From positions 1 to 13,893 of the forward strand of contig JAUUVJ010000049.1 in assembly GCA_030589605.1 (NCBI GenBank): 13,893 bases of DNA. The letters run 5' to 3'. Position numbers and translations under genes: made by a program. Every line of letters starts with the position of its first letter. Position 1 is the first letter of the stretch. This stretch comes from Candidatus Hodarchaeota archaeon. Lineage in GTDB: Archaea > Asgardarchaeota > Heimdallarchaeia > Hodarchaeales > Hodarchaeaceae. This document shows positions 6,840 through 13,893 of this stretch, in pieces. The notes under the pieces are model-generated. The model saw nothing but the letters and a program-made list of their open reading frames with translations. It was not told the DNA's origin and did not search any database.

Positions 6840-7667
6840 ATGTCAAACGAAAAAGAATTCGAACATGTGACAATAGAACGAAATGAAAAGGGCAGATATG
6901 CTGTAATATCAATAAATCGCCCTGAAAAGTTGAATGCTCTTCAAATTAAAACAGTAAAAGAAATTACTGAAGCATTAGAATCTATAGAAGTTGATCGAAG
7001 TGTCCGATGTGTTGTCCTACGAGGAACAAAGGAATATTTAAAGAAACCTGCGTTCTCTGCTGGGGCGGATCTCTCAGATAGAGGAAGTGCTGATCTTGAT
7101 CCAGTCAATCTGAGACACCAAAGTCATGCGATGTATAGAAGACATAAATACTATAATTTAATTGAGGAGTTCCCTAAACCCATTATCGCTGCTATAGATG
7201 GTTATGCATTAGGTGGAGGCTTTGAGTTAGTTTTAGTATGTGATATAGCTATTGCTTCTAAGCGGTCAATTTTTGGGCTTCCAGAAATTCGACGTGGTAT
7301 TTTTCCTGCAAATGGAGGAACCCAACGGTTACTAAGAAATCTAGGTAAGATGAGAGCAAAAAGGATGATGTTTTTTGGTGAACATTTTACTGCTAAAGAA
7401 ATGTTTGAGTGGGGAGTTATTTCATTTATAATAGAAGATATAAAATTTGAAGATTTTGTTCACGAAAAGGCCTCGTGGTTAGGAAATGCTGCTACAAACA
7501 GCTTATTCCTAATTAAAAAAAGCATTGACTATGGAACTCAAACCTCACTTAATATAGGCCTCCAATTTGAGCAAATGGGTTATGCAATAAACTCACAAAG
7601 TAAGGATGTAGCTGAAGGAATTTCGGCATTTCTTGAGAAAAGAAATCCAGAATTTAAAGGAAAATAA
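6840..7667 (+). CDS. Enoyl-CoA hydratase (crotonase family)
   Basis: The 275-residue protein is predicted to add water to trans-2-enoyl-CoA, giving (S)-3-hydroxyacyl-CoA, the second step of beta-oxidation. The oxyanion-hole segment FSAGADL is at 72-78 and the crotonase signature IAAIDGYALGGGFELVLVC at 116-134. Both catalytic glutamates of true hydratases are present, E129 (GGGFEL) and E149 (FGLPEIRRG), so this is more likely a hydratase than an isomerase or thioesterase relative. ATG 6840 has GAGG 8 nt upstream (6828-6831). It sits 93 bp after HBD2 and 116 bp before the thiolase, on the same strand. In some archaea this domain is fused to the dehydrogenase; here they are separate. Confidence 0.93.
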   Translation: MSNEKEFEHVTIERNEKGRYAVISINRPEKLNALQIKTVKEITEALESIEVDRSVRCVVLRGTKEYLKKPAFSAGADLSDRGSADLDPVNLRHQSHAMYRRHKYYNLIEEFPKPIIAAIDGYALGGGFELVLVCDIAIASKRSIFGLPEIRRGIFPANGGTQRLLRNLGKMRAKRMMFFGEHFTAKEMFEWGVISFIIEDIKFEDFVHEKASWLGNAATNSLFLIKKSIDYGTQTSLNIGLQFEQMGYAINSQSKDVAEGISAFLEKRNPEFKGK

Positions 7668-7742
7668 AAATAAAAAATTTTCCTTACTTTCTATTTAGAA
7701 TACTTTAATATGATAACTCAAAAACTAGCAAGAATTAAGATT

Positions 7743-7750
7743 TTTAAATT
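7743..7750 (+). promoter_or_regulatory. TATA-like box upstream of the thiolase gene
   Basis: TTTAAATT, within a run of T and A at 7741-7753, is centred about 37 nt before ATG 7784. Usual archaeal spacing would start transcription near 7772, downstream of the alternative ATG 7766. It suggests the thiolase has its own promoter rather than relying only on read-through from HBD2. Confidence 0.4.
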
Positions 7751-7783
7751 TAACAAGGATCAAAAATGAAAAGTGAGAATAAA

Positions 7784-9079
7784 ATGAAATTAAATGAAGT
7801 ATGGTTGGTTGATTATGCTCGAACAGCATTTTCTCGATCTAGACCAATCCAACCTGATCGAGATGTGTTTAGTAAGATTCGAGGAGACGAACTACTTGCT
7901 CAATTATTAATTAAGTTCTTTGATGAGAAGTTGGCGGATAAAGGGATAACAAGAAATGATATTGAAGAAGTATCTGTAGGTGTAGCATCTGGAGTATTAG
8001 AAAATTGGACATATGGAGGAAAGATTCCGCTATTTCTAGCAGGATTCCCAAATAAAGTTTCCTCATTTTTTATCGATAAGCAATGTGCATCTGCTGGGGC
8101 TGGAATGCACATGTTGACCATGGAGGTAATGACGGGGTATACCAAATGCGCATTAGCCACTGGCTTTGAACATATGACAAGAGTTAGAAGAGTTGGAATA
8201 ACCCCTGCTATAGAAAGATATAAGGATAAAAATAGTAAATTTTATCATCCTGAATATGATATGGAAAATTCAATCAATATGTTACAAACAGCCCAAAGAC
8301 TTTATGAAGAGGAAGTCCCAAAATTTACCAAGGAAGACTTAGATAGATTTGGTGTAAGATCACATAATTTAACTATTGAAAGTCAAGAAAATAAATGGTT
8401 TACATCAGGAGTAAATGGTGGAGAAATTGTACCAATTGAAGGACATGTTGAAGGAAATCCTGAAGTATCAATGATCGTAGATAGAGACATGACAGCTAGA
8501 AAATCTACATTAGAAGGGGTGTCTGGATTACGTCGAATCTCAACTCCATTTTATTTAGAGAAAAATGGAGGAAAGACAGGATATATAAAACGAGAAGGTA
8601 CCGCGGAAGGAGTAATCACCGCGGGAAATTCATCCCCATTGAACGCAGGCGCCACAACAGCAGTTCTTATGGAAGCAAAGGAAGCAAAAATGAGAAATCT
8701 CGATCCCATGGCTCGTATTATTTCAATTGGTTGGGCAGGAGTTGATCCACGAGTTATGGGTAGAGGCCCAGTTCCAGCCACACATAAAGCGTTAGAAAGT
8801 GCAAATCTGACTTCTGAAGAGATCGATTTTTGGGAAATCAATGAAGCTTTTAGTATTGTAGCCTTGAATTGCATGGATAAATTCAATATCCCAGAAGAAA
8901 AAGTCAATATTAAGGGAGGATCAACTGCAATTGGTCATCCTCTAGGAGCGACAATGATTCGTCTCACAGGAACTTTAGCACGTATTCTAAGAGAAAAAAA
9001 AGGGCGTTATGGTGTAGCTTGTGCATGCGTGGGAGGAGGACAAGGATTGGCTACTATAATTGAAAATGTCAATGCTTAA
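7784..9079 (+). CDS. Thiolase (acetyl-CoA acyltransferase)
   Basis: The 431-residue enzyme is predicted to cleave 3-oxoacyl-CoA with CoA to acetyl-CoA and a shortened acyl-CoA, the last step of beta-oxidation, or to run in reverse. The full thiolase set is present: acyl-accepting C101 in DKQCASAGAG, EINEAF (351-356), H385 in GGSTAIGHPLGA, and C415 in ACACVGGGQG. An extra loop of about a dozen residues (EKNGGKTGYIK, about 259-269) precedes VITAGNSSPLNAGA. No DUF35 partner follows, so it resembles degradative thiolases rather than the archaeal mevalonate complex. ATG 7784 gives the usual family N-terminus (MKLNEVWLVDYARTAF), has GTGAG upstream and fits the TATA box. ATG 7766, six codons earlier, is the alternative. 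Confidence 0.93.
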   Translation: MKLNEVWLVDYARTAFSRSRPIQPDRDVFSKIRGDELLAQLLIKFFDEKLADKGITRNDIEEVSVGVASGVLENWTYGGKIPLFLAGFPNKVSSFFIDKQCASAGAGMHMLTMEVMTGYTKCALATGFEHMTRVRRVGITPAIERYKDKNSKFYHPEYDMENSINMLQTAQRLYEEEVPKFTKEDLDRFGVRSHNLTIESQENKWFTSGVNGGEIVPIEGHVEGNPEVSMIVDRDMTARKSTLEGVSGLRRISTPFYLEKNGGKTGYIKREGTAEGVITAGNSSPLNAGATTAVLMEAKEAKMRNLDPMARIISIGWAGVDPRVMGRGPVPATHKALESANLTSEEIDFWEINEAFSIVALNCMDKFNIPEEKVNIKGGSTAIGHPLGATMIRLTGTLARILREKKGRYGVACACVGGGQGLATIIENVNA

Positions 9080-9099
9080 ATCGCGAAAAGATCGTTTTT

Positions 9100-9270
9100 A
9101 TGTTCAGAATTAGCTTTTCACCAACATCTATGAATGTTGAAAAATTCTTACTCATCACCCACCTTTTATCTGGGAAATACTTTGAAAAAATACACATTGA
9201 GGAACATATTAAAGAGTTAATTACTGAAAAGAGTGTTTGTATTGATGGAAATCAGATAATATTAAATTAG
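9100..9270 (+). pseudogene. Relic of a metallo-beta-lactamase gene 3' end (winged-helix domain)
   Basis: A 56-codon frame ends at TAG 9268-9270. Its second half, FEKIHIEEHIKELITEK followed by a GNQI segment, matches the last 30 residues of the MBL hydrolase (FELIHIEHHIKELISHN, then GNLI), about half identical, ending at nearly the same place. No MBL catalytic part is present; directly upstream is the intact thiolase. It is best read as a stub left when the 5' part of a second MBL gene was lost or replaced. Third codon positions differ, so the copy is old or from a diverged paralogue. A small expressed winged-helix peptide (possible starts ATG 9100 or 9130) is the less likely alternative. Confidence 0.55.
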
Positions 9271-9324
9271 TAGAAAACATAGAATTTACTTTAGTAATCA
9301 TTTAGACAAATCGAGTGTAATAAA

Positions 9325-9330
9325 GGTGAT
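9325..9330 (+). promoter_or_regulatory. Strong ribosome-binding site GGTGAT for the SDR gene
   Basis: GGTGAT, preceded by AAA, is a good complement to the 16S rRNA 3' end and lies 6 nt before TTG 9337. It makes the unusual TTG start credible and is the clearest ribosome site in the window. Confidence 0.6.
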
Positions 9331-9336
9331 AATATA

Positions 9337-10047
9337 TTGAAAACTGATCAAACAAAATTACGAATTGTTATTACAGGCGGATCCTCAGGAATTGGGGAAG
9401 CTATTGCTTTCAACATGGCTAAAGATGGGCATAAGTTATATCTAATTGGTCGAAACCAGCAAAAACTATTGAAAGTAAAGGAACAGATTGAAAAAGTAAG
9501 CGGTGAAGTACATATCGGAATTGGGGATGTAGGTGATGAAAATGATGGAGAAAGATTACTGAATGATATTATAAATGAGCTTGGCGGAGTAGATGTTCTG
9601 GTAGCTAATGCTGGGATAGGATATTTTGGAAATCTTGAAGATCTAACACTGACTCAATTCGATGAGCAATTCAATACAAATGTTAGAGGTGTTTTCATTT
9701 GGCTTAAACAAGTATTACCTTTGATGAAAAAGAAAAACAAAGGTCAAATTATTGTCACCTCTTCTAACCTTGGTTTAAAAACATCTTCAATAGCGAGTTT
9801 CTATTCAGCTACAATACATGACGTTAAAGCTATGGTTTGGTGTCTTAGAAAAGAGTTGAAAGACACTCAAGTGAAAGCTGCCACAATCAATCCTGGCTCT
9901 GTAGACACGCCCTGGTTTGATGGCAAAGATGTTGATAGAACAAAGATGCTATCTTCTATTGATATTGCAGATGCTGCTAGATTGATTATATTACAAAAAG
10001 AGACAAGCAATATTGACCATATACTTTTACTTCCTGGAAAAAACTAA
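9337..10047 (+). CDS. Short-chain dehydrogenase/reductase with altered YxxxK motif
   Basis: The 236-residue classical SDR-type protein has cofactor motif TGGSSGIG (13-20), a basic residue in IGRN (R39, hinting at NADP(H)), GDVGD, NAG (91-93), the structural Asn in NTNVRG (N115), and Ser in VTSSN (140-144). The catalytic Tyr is Y156, but YxxxK reads YSATI (156-160): Ile replaces the Lys that binds the nicotinamide ribose and lowers the Tyr pKa. The codon is ATA where AAA would give Lys, a one-base difference. Normal relatives reduce or oxidise 3-oxoacyl or other carbonyl/hydroxyl groups. This one may be inactive or a binding protein, or the base may be an assembly error. TTG 9337 is chosen for its ribosome site. 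Confidence 0.88.
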   Translation: MKTDQTKLRIVITGGSSGIGEAIAFNMAKDGHKLYLIGRNQQKLLKVKEQIEKVSGEVHIGIGDVGDENDGERLLNDIINELGGVDVLVANAGIGYFGNLEDLTLTQFDEQFNTNVRGVFIWLKQVLPLMKKKNKGQIIVTSSNLGLKTSSIASFYSATIHDVKAMVWCLRKELKDTQVKAATINPGSVDTPWFDGKDVDRTKMLSSIDIADAARLIILQKETSNIDHILLLPGKN

Positions 10048-10074
10048 ATCTTTAAATCAAGAGTTAAGATTCTA

Positions 10075-10683
10075 ATGACTACTCCAGTAATTCATGTTTT
10101 CAGTGCCTTTCTTGCTATTATCTTTATAGCTAGGATACTAAATCATGAAATACAGATAGAACACTTATTTTTACTATCTTTAGCCGCTATATTACCTGAT
10201 CTGATTGACAAGTTTTTAACGGGAGGACGATTTCCATTACATTCTCTTCTTGTTTCAGGAATGTTATTGTTAATTATAAATATCTCATTAAGATATTATA
10301 CACGAACTCATCCTTTTTTAGTTGAGAAATTTCCCTTAATCAATAGTTATATACTATTAATGTCTGTTGCTATCTTAACACACCCTTTGATGGATCTAGA
10401 AGGTTTGGTTCCTCTGTTCTATCCGCTTGATATGGTGGGGTACAAATTAGAATTCATATTTTCAATACGTCAAGCATTCCCACCGATAATCACGAATTTC
10501 AACTTTGAATTAATTACCGAACCATATAATTTTAGTGCTACTGGTCATGAAGGAGACTTATTCTTGACTCTCGACTTTTTATTCATTATGATGTTTGTGG
10601 TTTCAGGCTTAATTACTATTCTATCAATATTTTTCAGATATTTCTTCAATTCAAGGGAAGAAAAAAAAGTTAATGATCTATGA
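10075..10683 (+). CDS. YdjM-like membrane-bound metal-dependent hydrolase (PF04307 type)
   Basis: The 202-residue hydrophobic protein has about five likely membrane segments (roughly 4-22, 30-45, 56-73, 90-108, 165-190). The conserved polar residues of the YbcI/YdjM family appear in the expected order: H7 near the N-terminus, ILPDLIDK (39-46, D42 and D45), the GGRFPLHSLL block (50-59, H56), LTHPLMDLEG (101-110, H103 and D107), then PLFYPLDM. In better-known members these residues are thought to bind metal at the membrane; the reaction is not established. It starts 27 bp after the SDR stop, so the two may be cotranscribed. A TTTAAATC at 10051-10058 lies too close to the ATG to be a typical promoter. 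It is convergent with the mannosidase gene. Confidence 0.75.
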   Translation: MTTPVIHVFSAFLAIIFIARILNHEIQIEHLFLLSLAAILPDLIDKFLTGGRFPLHSLLVSGMLLLIINISLRYYTRTHPFLVEKFPLINSYILLMSVAILTHPLMDLEGLVPLFYPLDMVGYKLEFIFSIRQAFPPIITNFNFELITEPYNFSATGHEGDLFLTLDFLFIMMFVVSGLITILSIFFRYFFNSREEKKVNDL

Positions 10684-10738
10684 ACCTATTAGCTTCTAAT
10701 TGCTGTTGATTTTAGGAATTTAGTGAAATCAAAACCTT

Positions 10739-10751
10739 AAAAATAAAAAAA
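10739..10751 (-). terminator. Oligo-T terminator downstream of the mannosidase gene
   Basis: On the minus strand the sequence reads TTTTTTTATTTTT starting about 58 nt past the mannosidase stop, in the gap between two convergent genes and without a strong stem before it. Archaeal RNA polymerase commonly stops at such T tracts without a hairpin. Confidence 0.4.
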
Positions 10752-10808
10752 GCGAATAATTGCCCTGAATTTAACAATTCTCTTGAACATCTTATTAACC
10801 ACGAGTAC

Positions 10809-13616
10809 CTATTCAAATGTACATATCATGATCTCATGAGGATTAAAATTTAGCTCAATTACATTTGCTTTAATATCGAATTTATCGATTTCTGTTTCAT
10901 CGTTTTTGATTTTAATTATTCGTTCAATTCTTTTATGTAAATGAACTTTCACGATGATCTCTTTTGGTAATAGGTTGTAAAAAGTAATCCATATCTTTTC
11001 ATTACGTATTCTTATAGAAGAAATTCTAATATTAGGATTGGATAGTTTTATTATTGGATTTAGAAGTTTTTTTTCTGTTTCAACTTTGTTAAAAAAGATA
11101 CTTTTTGGTATCAACGAGAAAGCTTCTGAGTGATCAGCAGACCAAAATGTTGGTTCTTCTTTTGAATGTGTAACAATACCATATTCAAAAATATATTTTT
11201 TATTAAGTTCTTGTGCCTCAGGAGTAGCCAACGGAGGGCCTGCATGACCAGGTCTTTCTGGGATTCCTGAACGTGATAACTGGCCAATAGCACGTAAGAG
11301 AGTTATTGCTACACGTGAATTATTTACTAATTCAACCTCTGGTAATCCTTTATTCAATACTGTGATAGCTGCATGACCTTTATCATCTTCGACACGAATA
11401 TAACGCTTTTGAGGTTGTATTCCACTAGGTCTCTCAATATAACTATCATCACCAACAGGGTTCCCATAGCGTTTGATACATCCAAAATGTGTAGACGTTT
11501 TAGTGAATTGTGATTTGTAGGGTAGATCAAAACATATCCGAAGTCGATGATCCTTAGCTTTGTTAATTAATTCTGTTCTAATATCAATGCGAGGTAGATC
11601 ACGATAGAATCTGAAATTAGTAATTACTGGGATTTTTACTTTTCCAACACGCTTTTCTTTAGTAATATCGGCTTCTGAAAATAGTTCCAACGTCATTGTT
11701 TGTCTAATATCACAGAATAGAGGTCCTGAACTTTCTATTGATCGTTTCACAGTAGATTCCTTTATAAATTCAGGTTTTAATCTTCCAAAAGTGTACTCAT
11801 CGCCTTGGTCTCCCCAATCCTCAAATTTATGCAAGTTAAGATAATGAATAGCTGTTTTTATGTCAAGATGATTAAAAGTACCGTCTTTATTAAAGGTAAT
11901 CTCATAAAAATCATTTTTCACCCTATTATTTGAGACTAAAAATTCTTTATAAGATTGTGAAGTTATAGAATCAGAATATAAAGTGAATTTTGAAATACTA
12001 AAAGGATTTAATGGAACTACTGAGCTATAGGTTTGTTCAATTTCTCTAGTTACTAAAATATGGAATTTCTTGTATTTTTTGCAGAGAAAAATGAATTCTT
12101 CTTTCATTTTGCTAATATCAAATTCTCCTTCTGGTTTTTCCCCCATTAGTATTCTAACTTCACATGTTTCTGGTTTTTCACTATCAACAACAGATACATC
12201 ATTGATAAATAATCCCAATAGTTTTCGTCCTGGTAACATTTTCATTAACGCTTTCAGCTTCAGTGAACCAGTAGTCATTTCCCATATTATATCTGATGAC
12301 GTCCGTAAAGGTTGAACTTCATATTCTTCGCCAGTATTACTTTTGATCATGTGGATTGGAGATTTTATAGGGGCAGCAAATTCGAAGTACATAGGTAAAT
12401 CGTTGCAATTTGTAGGATTATACACTAAACAGGATAAATTTGGTGAAGGTTCTGATGCAGATCCTAAATTTGTTATTGCATCTTCAACGATATTCTCAGC
12501 AATCGATTCTGCAAAGGAATATCGAAATTTCATTTCATTATGTGTTTGATCTACTGAACATCCACAGATCGAGTCATGTGGTTGATTACGGAGATGCCAC
12601 TTCCATGCTTCAGATAAAAATGAAGTAGCGTACTCTTTATTTAAATAAAACCATGTATGGGTGTTTAATGGTTCAGCATAGTGAACTAGGATATCTTCAA
12701 CCTTTTGGTTCCATTGTTTAATCCACATTCTTGCAGAATATGTATCTTGTAATAAAGGAGCCCTTGCGGAGGATCGTAGCTCTCCTATATATTCTGGAAT
12801 TTGATATTTTTTTTCTATTATAGTTTGTTTATATTTTGTGATAAAATCATCTAATAAATTTAAAGAAACATCCATATTTTCAATTCGAACTTGCTTGAGA
12901 GCAGATATTACCTTTTGGTTAGGTATCTGATGATCTGTCCCATACTGAAGTAGATAAATTGGCAAAGGCGAAAAGGGGTTTAATTTGTCTACTAAATTTT
13001 CAATTTCTTTAGTTAACTTACTGATATCTTCAGGGAGGCTCGCTGCATTACCATATCCGAATGGAAGGTAAATAGTTAAAAGAGTTGTTTTAGAAGAAGC
13101 ATCGCTTTTCCATTGAAAAGGTACCGTTGTTATTTTTGGAGGAATTCCTCGCCATACCATTAACACTTTTAGATTTGTTAAATCCCCTATTAATTGGGGA
13201 ATTGCTCGTGAATGGCCAAACATGTCTGGAAGATAGGCTATATTCATAAGAGGGATATTGAAGGCCTTAGCTAGGTCATAGCTATATTCTAAATTTCTAA
13301 TCAAACTTTCTTGACCGACAAGCCAAATATCAGGAAGTATATACCATGGGCCGACTGTTACTCTGCCTTCTCGAATTTTACGAAATAGAGCTTCTTTATT
13401 TTCTGGCCGAATTTCTAAATAATCCTCTAAAACTATTGTTTGACCATCAAATGAAAATTTAAATTCTTCTTGATCATCTAAGATTTCTAACAATTCATCT
13501 ACAAGTTTAACGAGTTTGTAACGAAATTTTTGAAAAGGTAGATACCACTCTCTTTTGAGTGTAAACTCATAATAGAGCTCACATATCCCAGTGAGTATGA
13601 GGAATGATATATACAA
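10809..13616 (-). CDS. GH38 alpha-mannosidase, 5' end frameshifted by a 31-nt insertion
   Basis: The open frame is 935 codons. From residue 22 it is a full-length GH38 enzyme, which hydrolyses alpha-mannosides with a divalent metal. Visible are REWYLPFQ (22-29), FDGQTIVLEDYLE, GPWYILPDIWL with the likely nucleophile D96, AYLPDMFGHS (127-136), YGTDHQ (likely acid/base D228), metal-ligand H347 in RNQPHDSICGCS, and the C-terminal GIPERPGHAGPP block. The first 21 residues of this frame are not family sequence. The expected start lies upstream in another frame (ATG 13656) and reads PHTHWD, carrying the two missing metal ligands His and Asp, before stopping. A 31-nt insertion (13554-13584) separates the halves. 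As read, TTG 13616 would give a protein without HxD and probably inactive. No other lesion is visible, so the break is recent or is somehow bypassed. Confidence 0.88.
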   Translation of the reverse strand: MYISFLILTGICELYYEFTLKREWYLPFQKFRYKLVKLVDELLEILDDQEEFKFSFDGQTIVLEDYLEIRPENKEALFRKIREGRVTVGPWYILPDIWLVGQESLIRNLEYSYDLAKAFNIPLMNIAYLPDMFGHSRAIPQLIGDLTNLKVLMVWRGIPPKITTVPFQWKSDASSKTTLLTIYLPFGYGNAASLPEDISKLTKEIENLVDKLNPFSPLPIYLLQYGTDHQIPNQKVISALKQVRIENMDVSLNLLDDFITKYKQTIIEKKYQIPEYIGELRSSARAPLLQDTYSARMWIKQWNQKVEDILVHYAEPLNTHTWFYLNKEYATSFLSEAWKWHLRNQPHDSICGCSVDQTHNEMKFRYSFAESIAENIVEDAITNLGSASEPSPNLSCLVYNPTNCNDLPMYFEFAAPIKSPIHMIKSNTGEEYEVQPLRTSSDIIWEMTTGSLKLKALMKMLPGRKLLGLFINDVSVVDSEKPETCEVRILMGEKPEGEFDISKMKEEFIFLCKKYKKFHILVTREIEQTYSSVVPLNPFSISKFTLYSDSITSQSYKEFLVSNNRVKNDFYEITFNKDGTFNHLDIKTAIHYLNLHKFEDWGDQGDEYTFGRLKPEFIKESTVKRSIESSGPLFCDIRQTMTLELFSEADITKEKRVGKVKIPVITNFRFYRDLPRIDIRTELINKAKDHRLRICFDLPYKSQFTKTSTHFGCIKRYGNPVGDDSYIERPSGIQPQKRYIRVEDDKGHAAITVLNKGLPEVELVNNSRVAITLLRAIGQLSRSGIPERPGHAGPPLATPEAQELNKKYIFEYGIVTHSKEEPTFWSADHSEAFSLIPKSIFFNKVETEKKLLNPIIKLSNPNIRISSIRIRNEKIWITFYNLLPKEIIVKVHLHKRIERIIKIKNDETEIDKFDIKANVIELNFNPHEIMICTFE
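13554..13584 (-). other. 31-nt insertion splitting the HTHWD|REW motif
   Basis: On the minus strand ...CACTGGGAT is followed by 31 nt and then AGAGAGTGG. Removing exactly these bases restores HTHWDREWYLPF in one frame. The insert contains two TGA stops in the upstream frame but is open in the downstream frame. It can form TGAG-tttaca-CTCA, and its start (GTGAG) can pair with CTCAC just before it. A 31-nt GT...AG segment (13582 to 13552) would also restore the frame, but gives DIEW instead of DREW. I could not fit a bulge-helix-bulge splice motif. Confidence 0.65.
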
Positions 13617-13656
13617 ATTTCACTTGATTAGAGGGAAGGGGGGATTGATTACTCAT
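13579..13656 (-). pseudogene. Displaced N-terminus of the GH38 alpha-mannosidase
   Basis: These 25 codons from ATG 13656 to TGA 13581-13579 end in KFVYIIPHTHWD plus one Met. The strand FVYIIPHTHWD is the canonical N-terminal metal-binding segment of GH38 enzymes (H and D of HxD). GGAG lies 10 nt before the ATG and a TATA-like box about 40 nt before it, so this is the natural start. Joined to codon 22 of the downstream frame it would make a normal 938-residue enzyme. Confidence 0.75.
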
Positions 13657-13691
13657 AATTTAGGGTCTCCAAATTCAGATTATTATCCGAT

Positions 13692-13699
13692 TATTTAAA
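13692..13699 (-). promoter_or_regulatory. TATA-like box for the alpha-mannosidase gene
   Basis: TTTAAATA on the minus strand is centred about 40 nt before ATG 13656, matching the spacing at the MaoC-like and thiolase genes. The core ATTTAAAT is palindromic, so it could also serve the rightward ORF at 13757, though at a longer distance. Confidence 0.4.
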
Positions 13700-13756
13700 T
13701 CTTAGATATGATAGCAAATCGAAATAATGATAGGAATTCATCTAATCTGAATTATC

Positions 13757-13893
13757 ATGCCAATCCAATTACAAATGGTTACCAATACCTATATTTTTGA
13801 GAATTCATTACATTATGAGCTTTTGCTTCAAAGAACTAATTTAGAATTAAACATATGGACAACTCCTCTTGGGATGGTTAACTTATCAACCGC
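13757..13893 (+). CDS. Unrecognised protein, N-terminal part (runs off the window)
   Basis: A frame opens at ATG 13757, directly preceded in frame by TGA 13748-13750, and stays open for 45 codons to the window edge (MPIQLQMVTNTYIFE..., ...LNIWTTPLGMV). It is divergent from the mannosidase gene across about 100 bp. I recognise no family, see no clear ribosome site, and 45 open codons in AT-rich DNA are weak proof, so it may not be a gene. Confidence 0.35.
   Translation, partial: MPIQLQMVTNTYIFENSLHYELLLQRTNLELNIWTTPLGMVNLST

Noticed and set aside
8593..8628. Two ACCGCGG repeats within the thiolase gene
   Set aside because: They fall in conserved coding sequence (the GTAEGVITAGNSS region) and are explained by codon choice.
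10684..10702. Imperfect inverted repeat CTATTAG...CTAATTG resembling the 5368 palindrome
   Set aside because: It lies between convergent gene ends, has a mismatch and a 3-nt spacer, so an operator role there is unlikely.
13554..13584. Archaeal bulge-helix-bulge intron in the mannosidase gene
   Set aside because: Neither of the two possible boundary placements gives a 4-bp helix between 3-nt bulges, so the motif is not supported; it is kept only as an open question in the main finding.
13557..13616. A hydrophobic N-terminus (MYISFLILTG) that looks like a signal peptide on the mannosidase
   Set aside because: It is an out-of-frame reading of the conserved FVYIIPHTHWD segment and the insert. 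In the correct frame the family N-terminus has no signal peptide.
1..13893. tRNA, rRNA, CRISPR array or complete insertion sequence
   Set aside because: No cloverleaf, regularly spaced repeats, transposase or flanking inverted repeats were seen on either strand by eye.

Overview
This is an AT-rich prokaryotic window, roughly one third G+C in the genes, densely packed with intact ORFs. It carries a fatty-acid/acyl-CoA beta-oxidation island, followed by an SDR gene, a membrane protein gene and a divergently placed alpha-mannosidase gene. An archaeal source is the best guess, possibly one of the low-GC Asgard-type lineages, but this is inference. It rests on TTTAAA-type TATA-like boxes 37-40 nt before three start codons, GTGAT/GGTGAT Shine-Dalgarno cores, TTG starts, an oligo-T terminator, stand-alone beta-oxidation enzymes, and no convincing bacterial promoter pattern. 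There is no rRNA, tRNA or other taxonomic marker in the window.

Layout, left to right. 1-300 is the 3' end of a zinc-type (MDR) dehydrogenase gene. 327-1316 encodes a metallo-beta-lactamase-fold hydrolase with a C-terminal winged-helix domain. 1317-1800 is an unusually GC-rich spacer with no recognisable gene. 1801-2976 encodes a 3-hydroxyacyl-CoA dehydrogenase (HBD1) and 3113-4003 a two-hotdog MaoC-like protein. A short relic of an HBD 3' end follows. 4118-5323, on the minus strand, encodes an acyl-CoA dehydrogenase. A divergent intergenic region holds a perfect 14-bp palindrome. 5544-6746 encodes a second HBD (HBD2), 6840-7667 an enoyl-CoA hydratase and 7784-9079 a thiolase. A relic of a metallo-beta-lactamase gene 3' end lies at about 9100-9270. 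9337-10047 encodes an SDR and 10075-10683 a YdjM-like membrane protein. 10809-13656, on the minus strand, is a GH38 alpha-mannosidase gene. A new ORF runs off the right edge from 13757.

Together the acyl-CoA dehydrogenase, enoyl-CoA hydratase, HBD1/HBD2 and thiolase supply all four steps of a beta-oxidation turn. No acyl-CoA ligase, electron-transfer flavoprotein or regulator is seen here. Four proteins carry changes at otherwise near-invariant active-site positions. HBD2 has HFPPPP instead of HFFNP. The MaoC-like protein has GPNMPFH instead of GDxNPxH. The SDR has YxxxI instead of YxxxK. In the GH38 gene, a 31-nt insertion splits the metal-binding HTHWD|REW motif and throws it out of frame while the remaining 900+ codons stay open.

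The most notable observation is this GH38 insertion. It could be a recent disabling indel, an unusual intron-like or recoding element, or an assembly artefact. The two 3'-end gene stubs add evidence that this island has been reshuffled by recombination between related catabolic genes.
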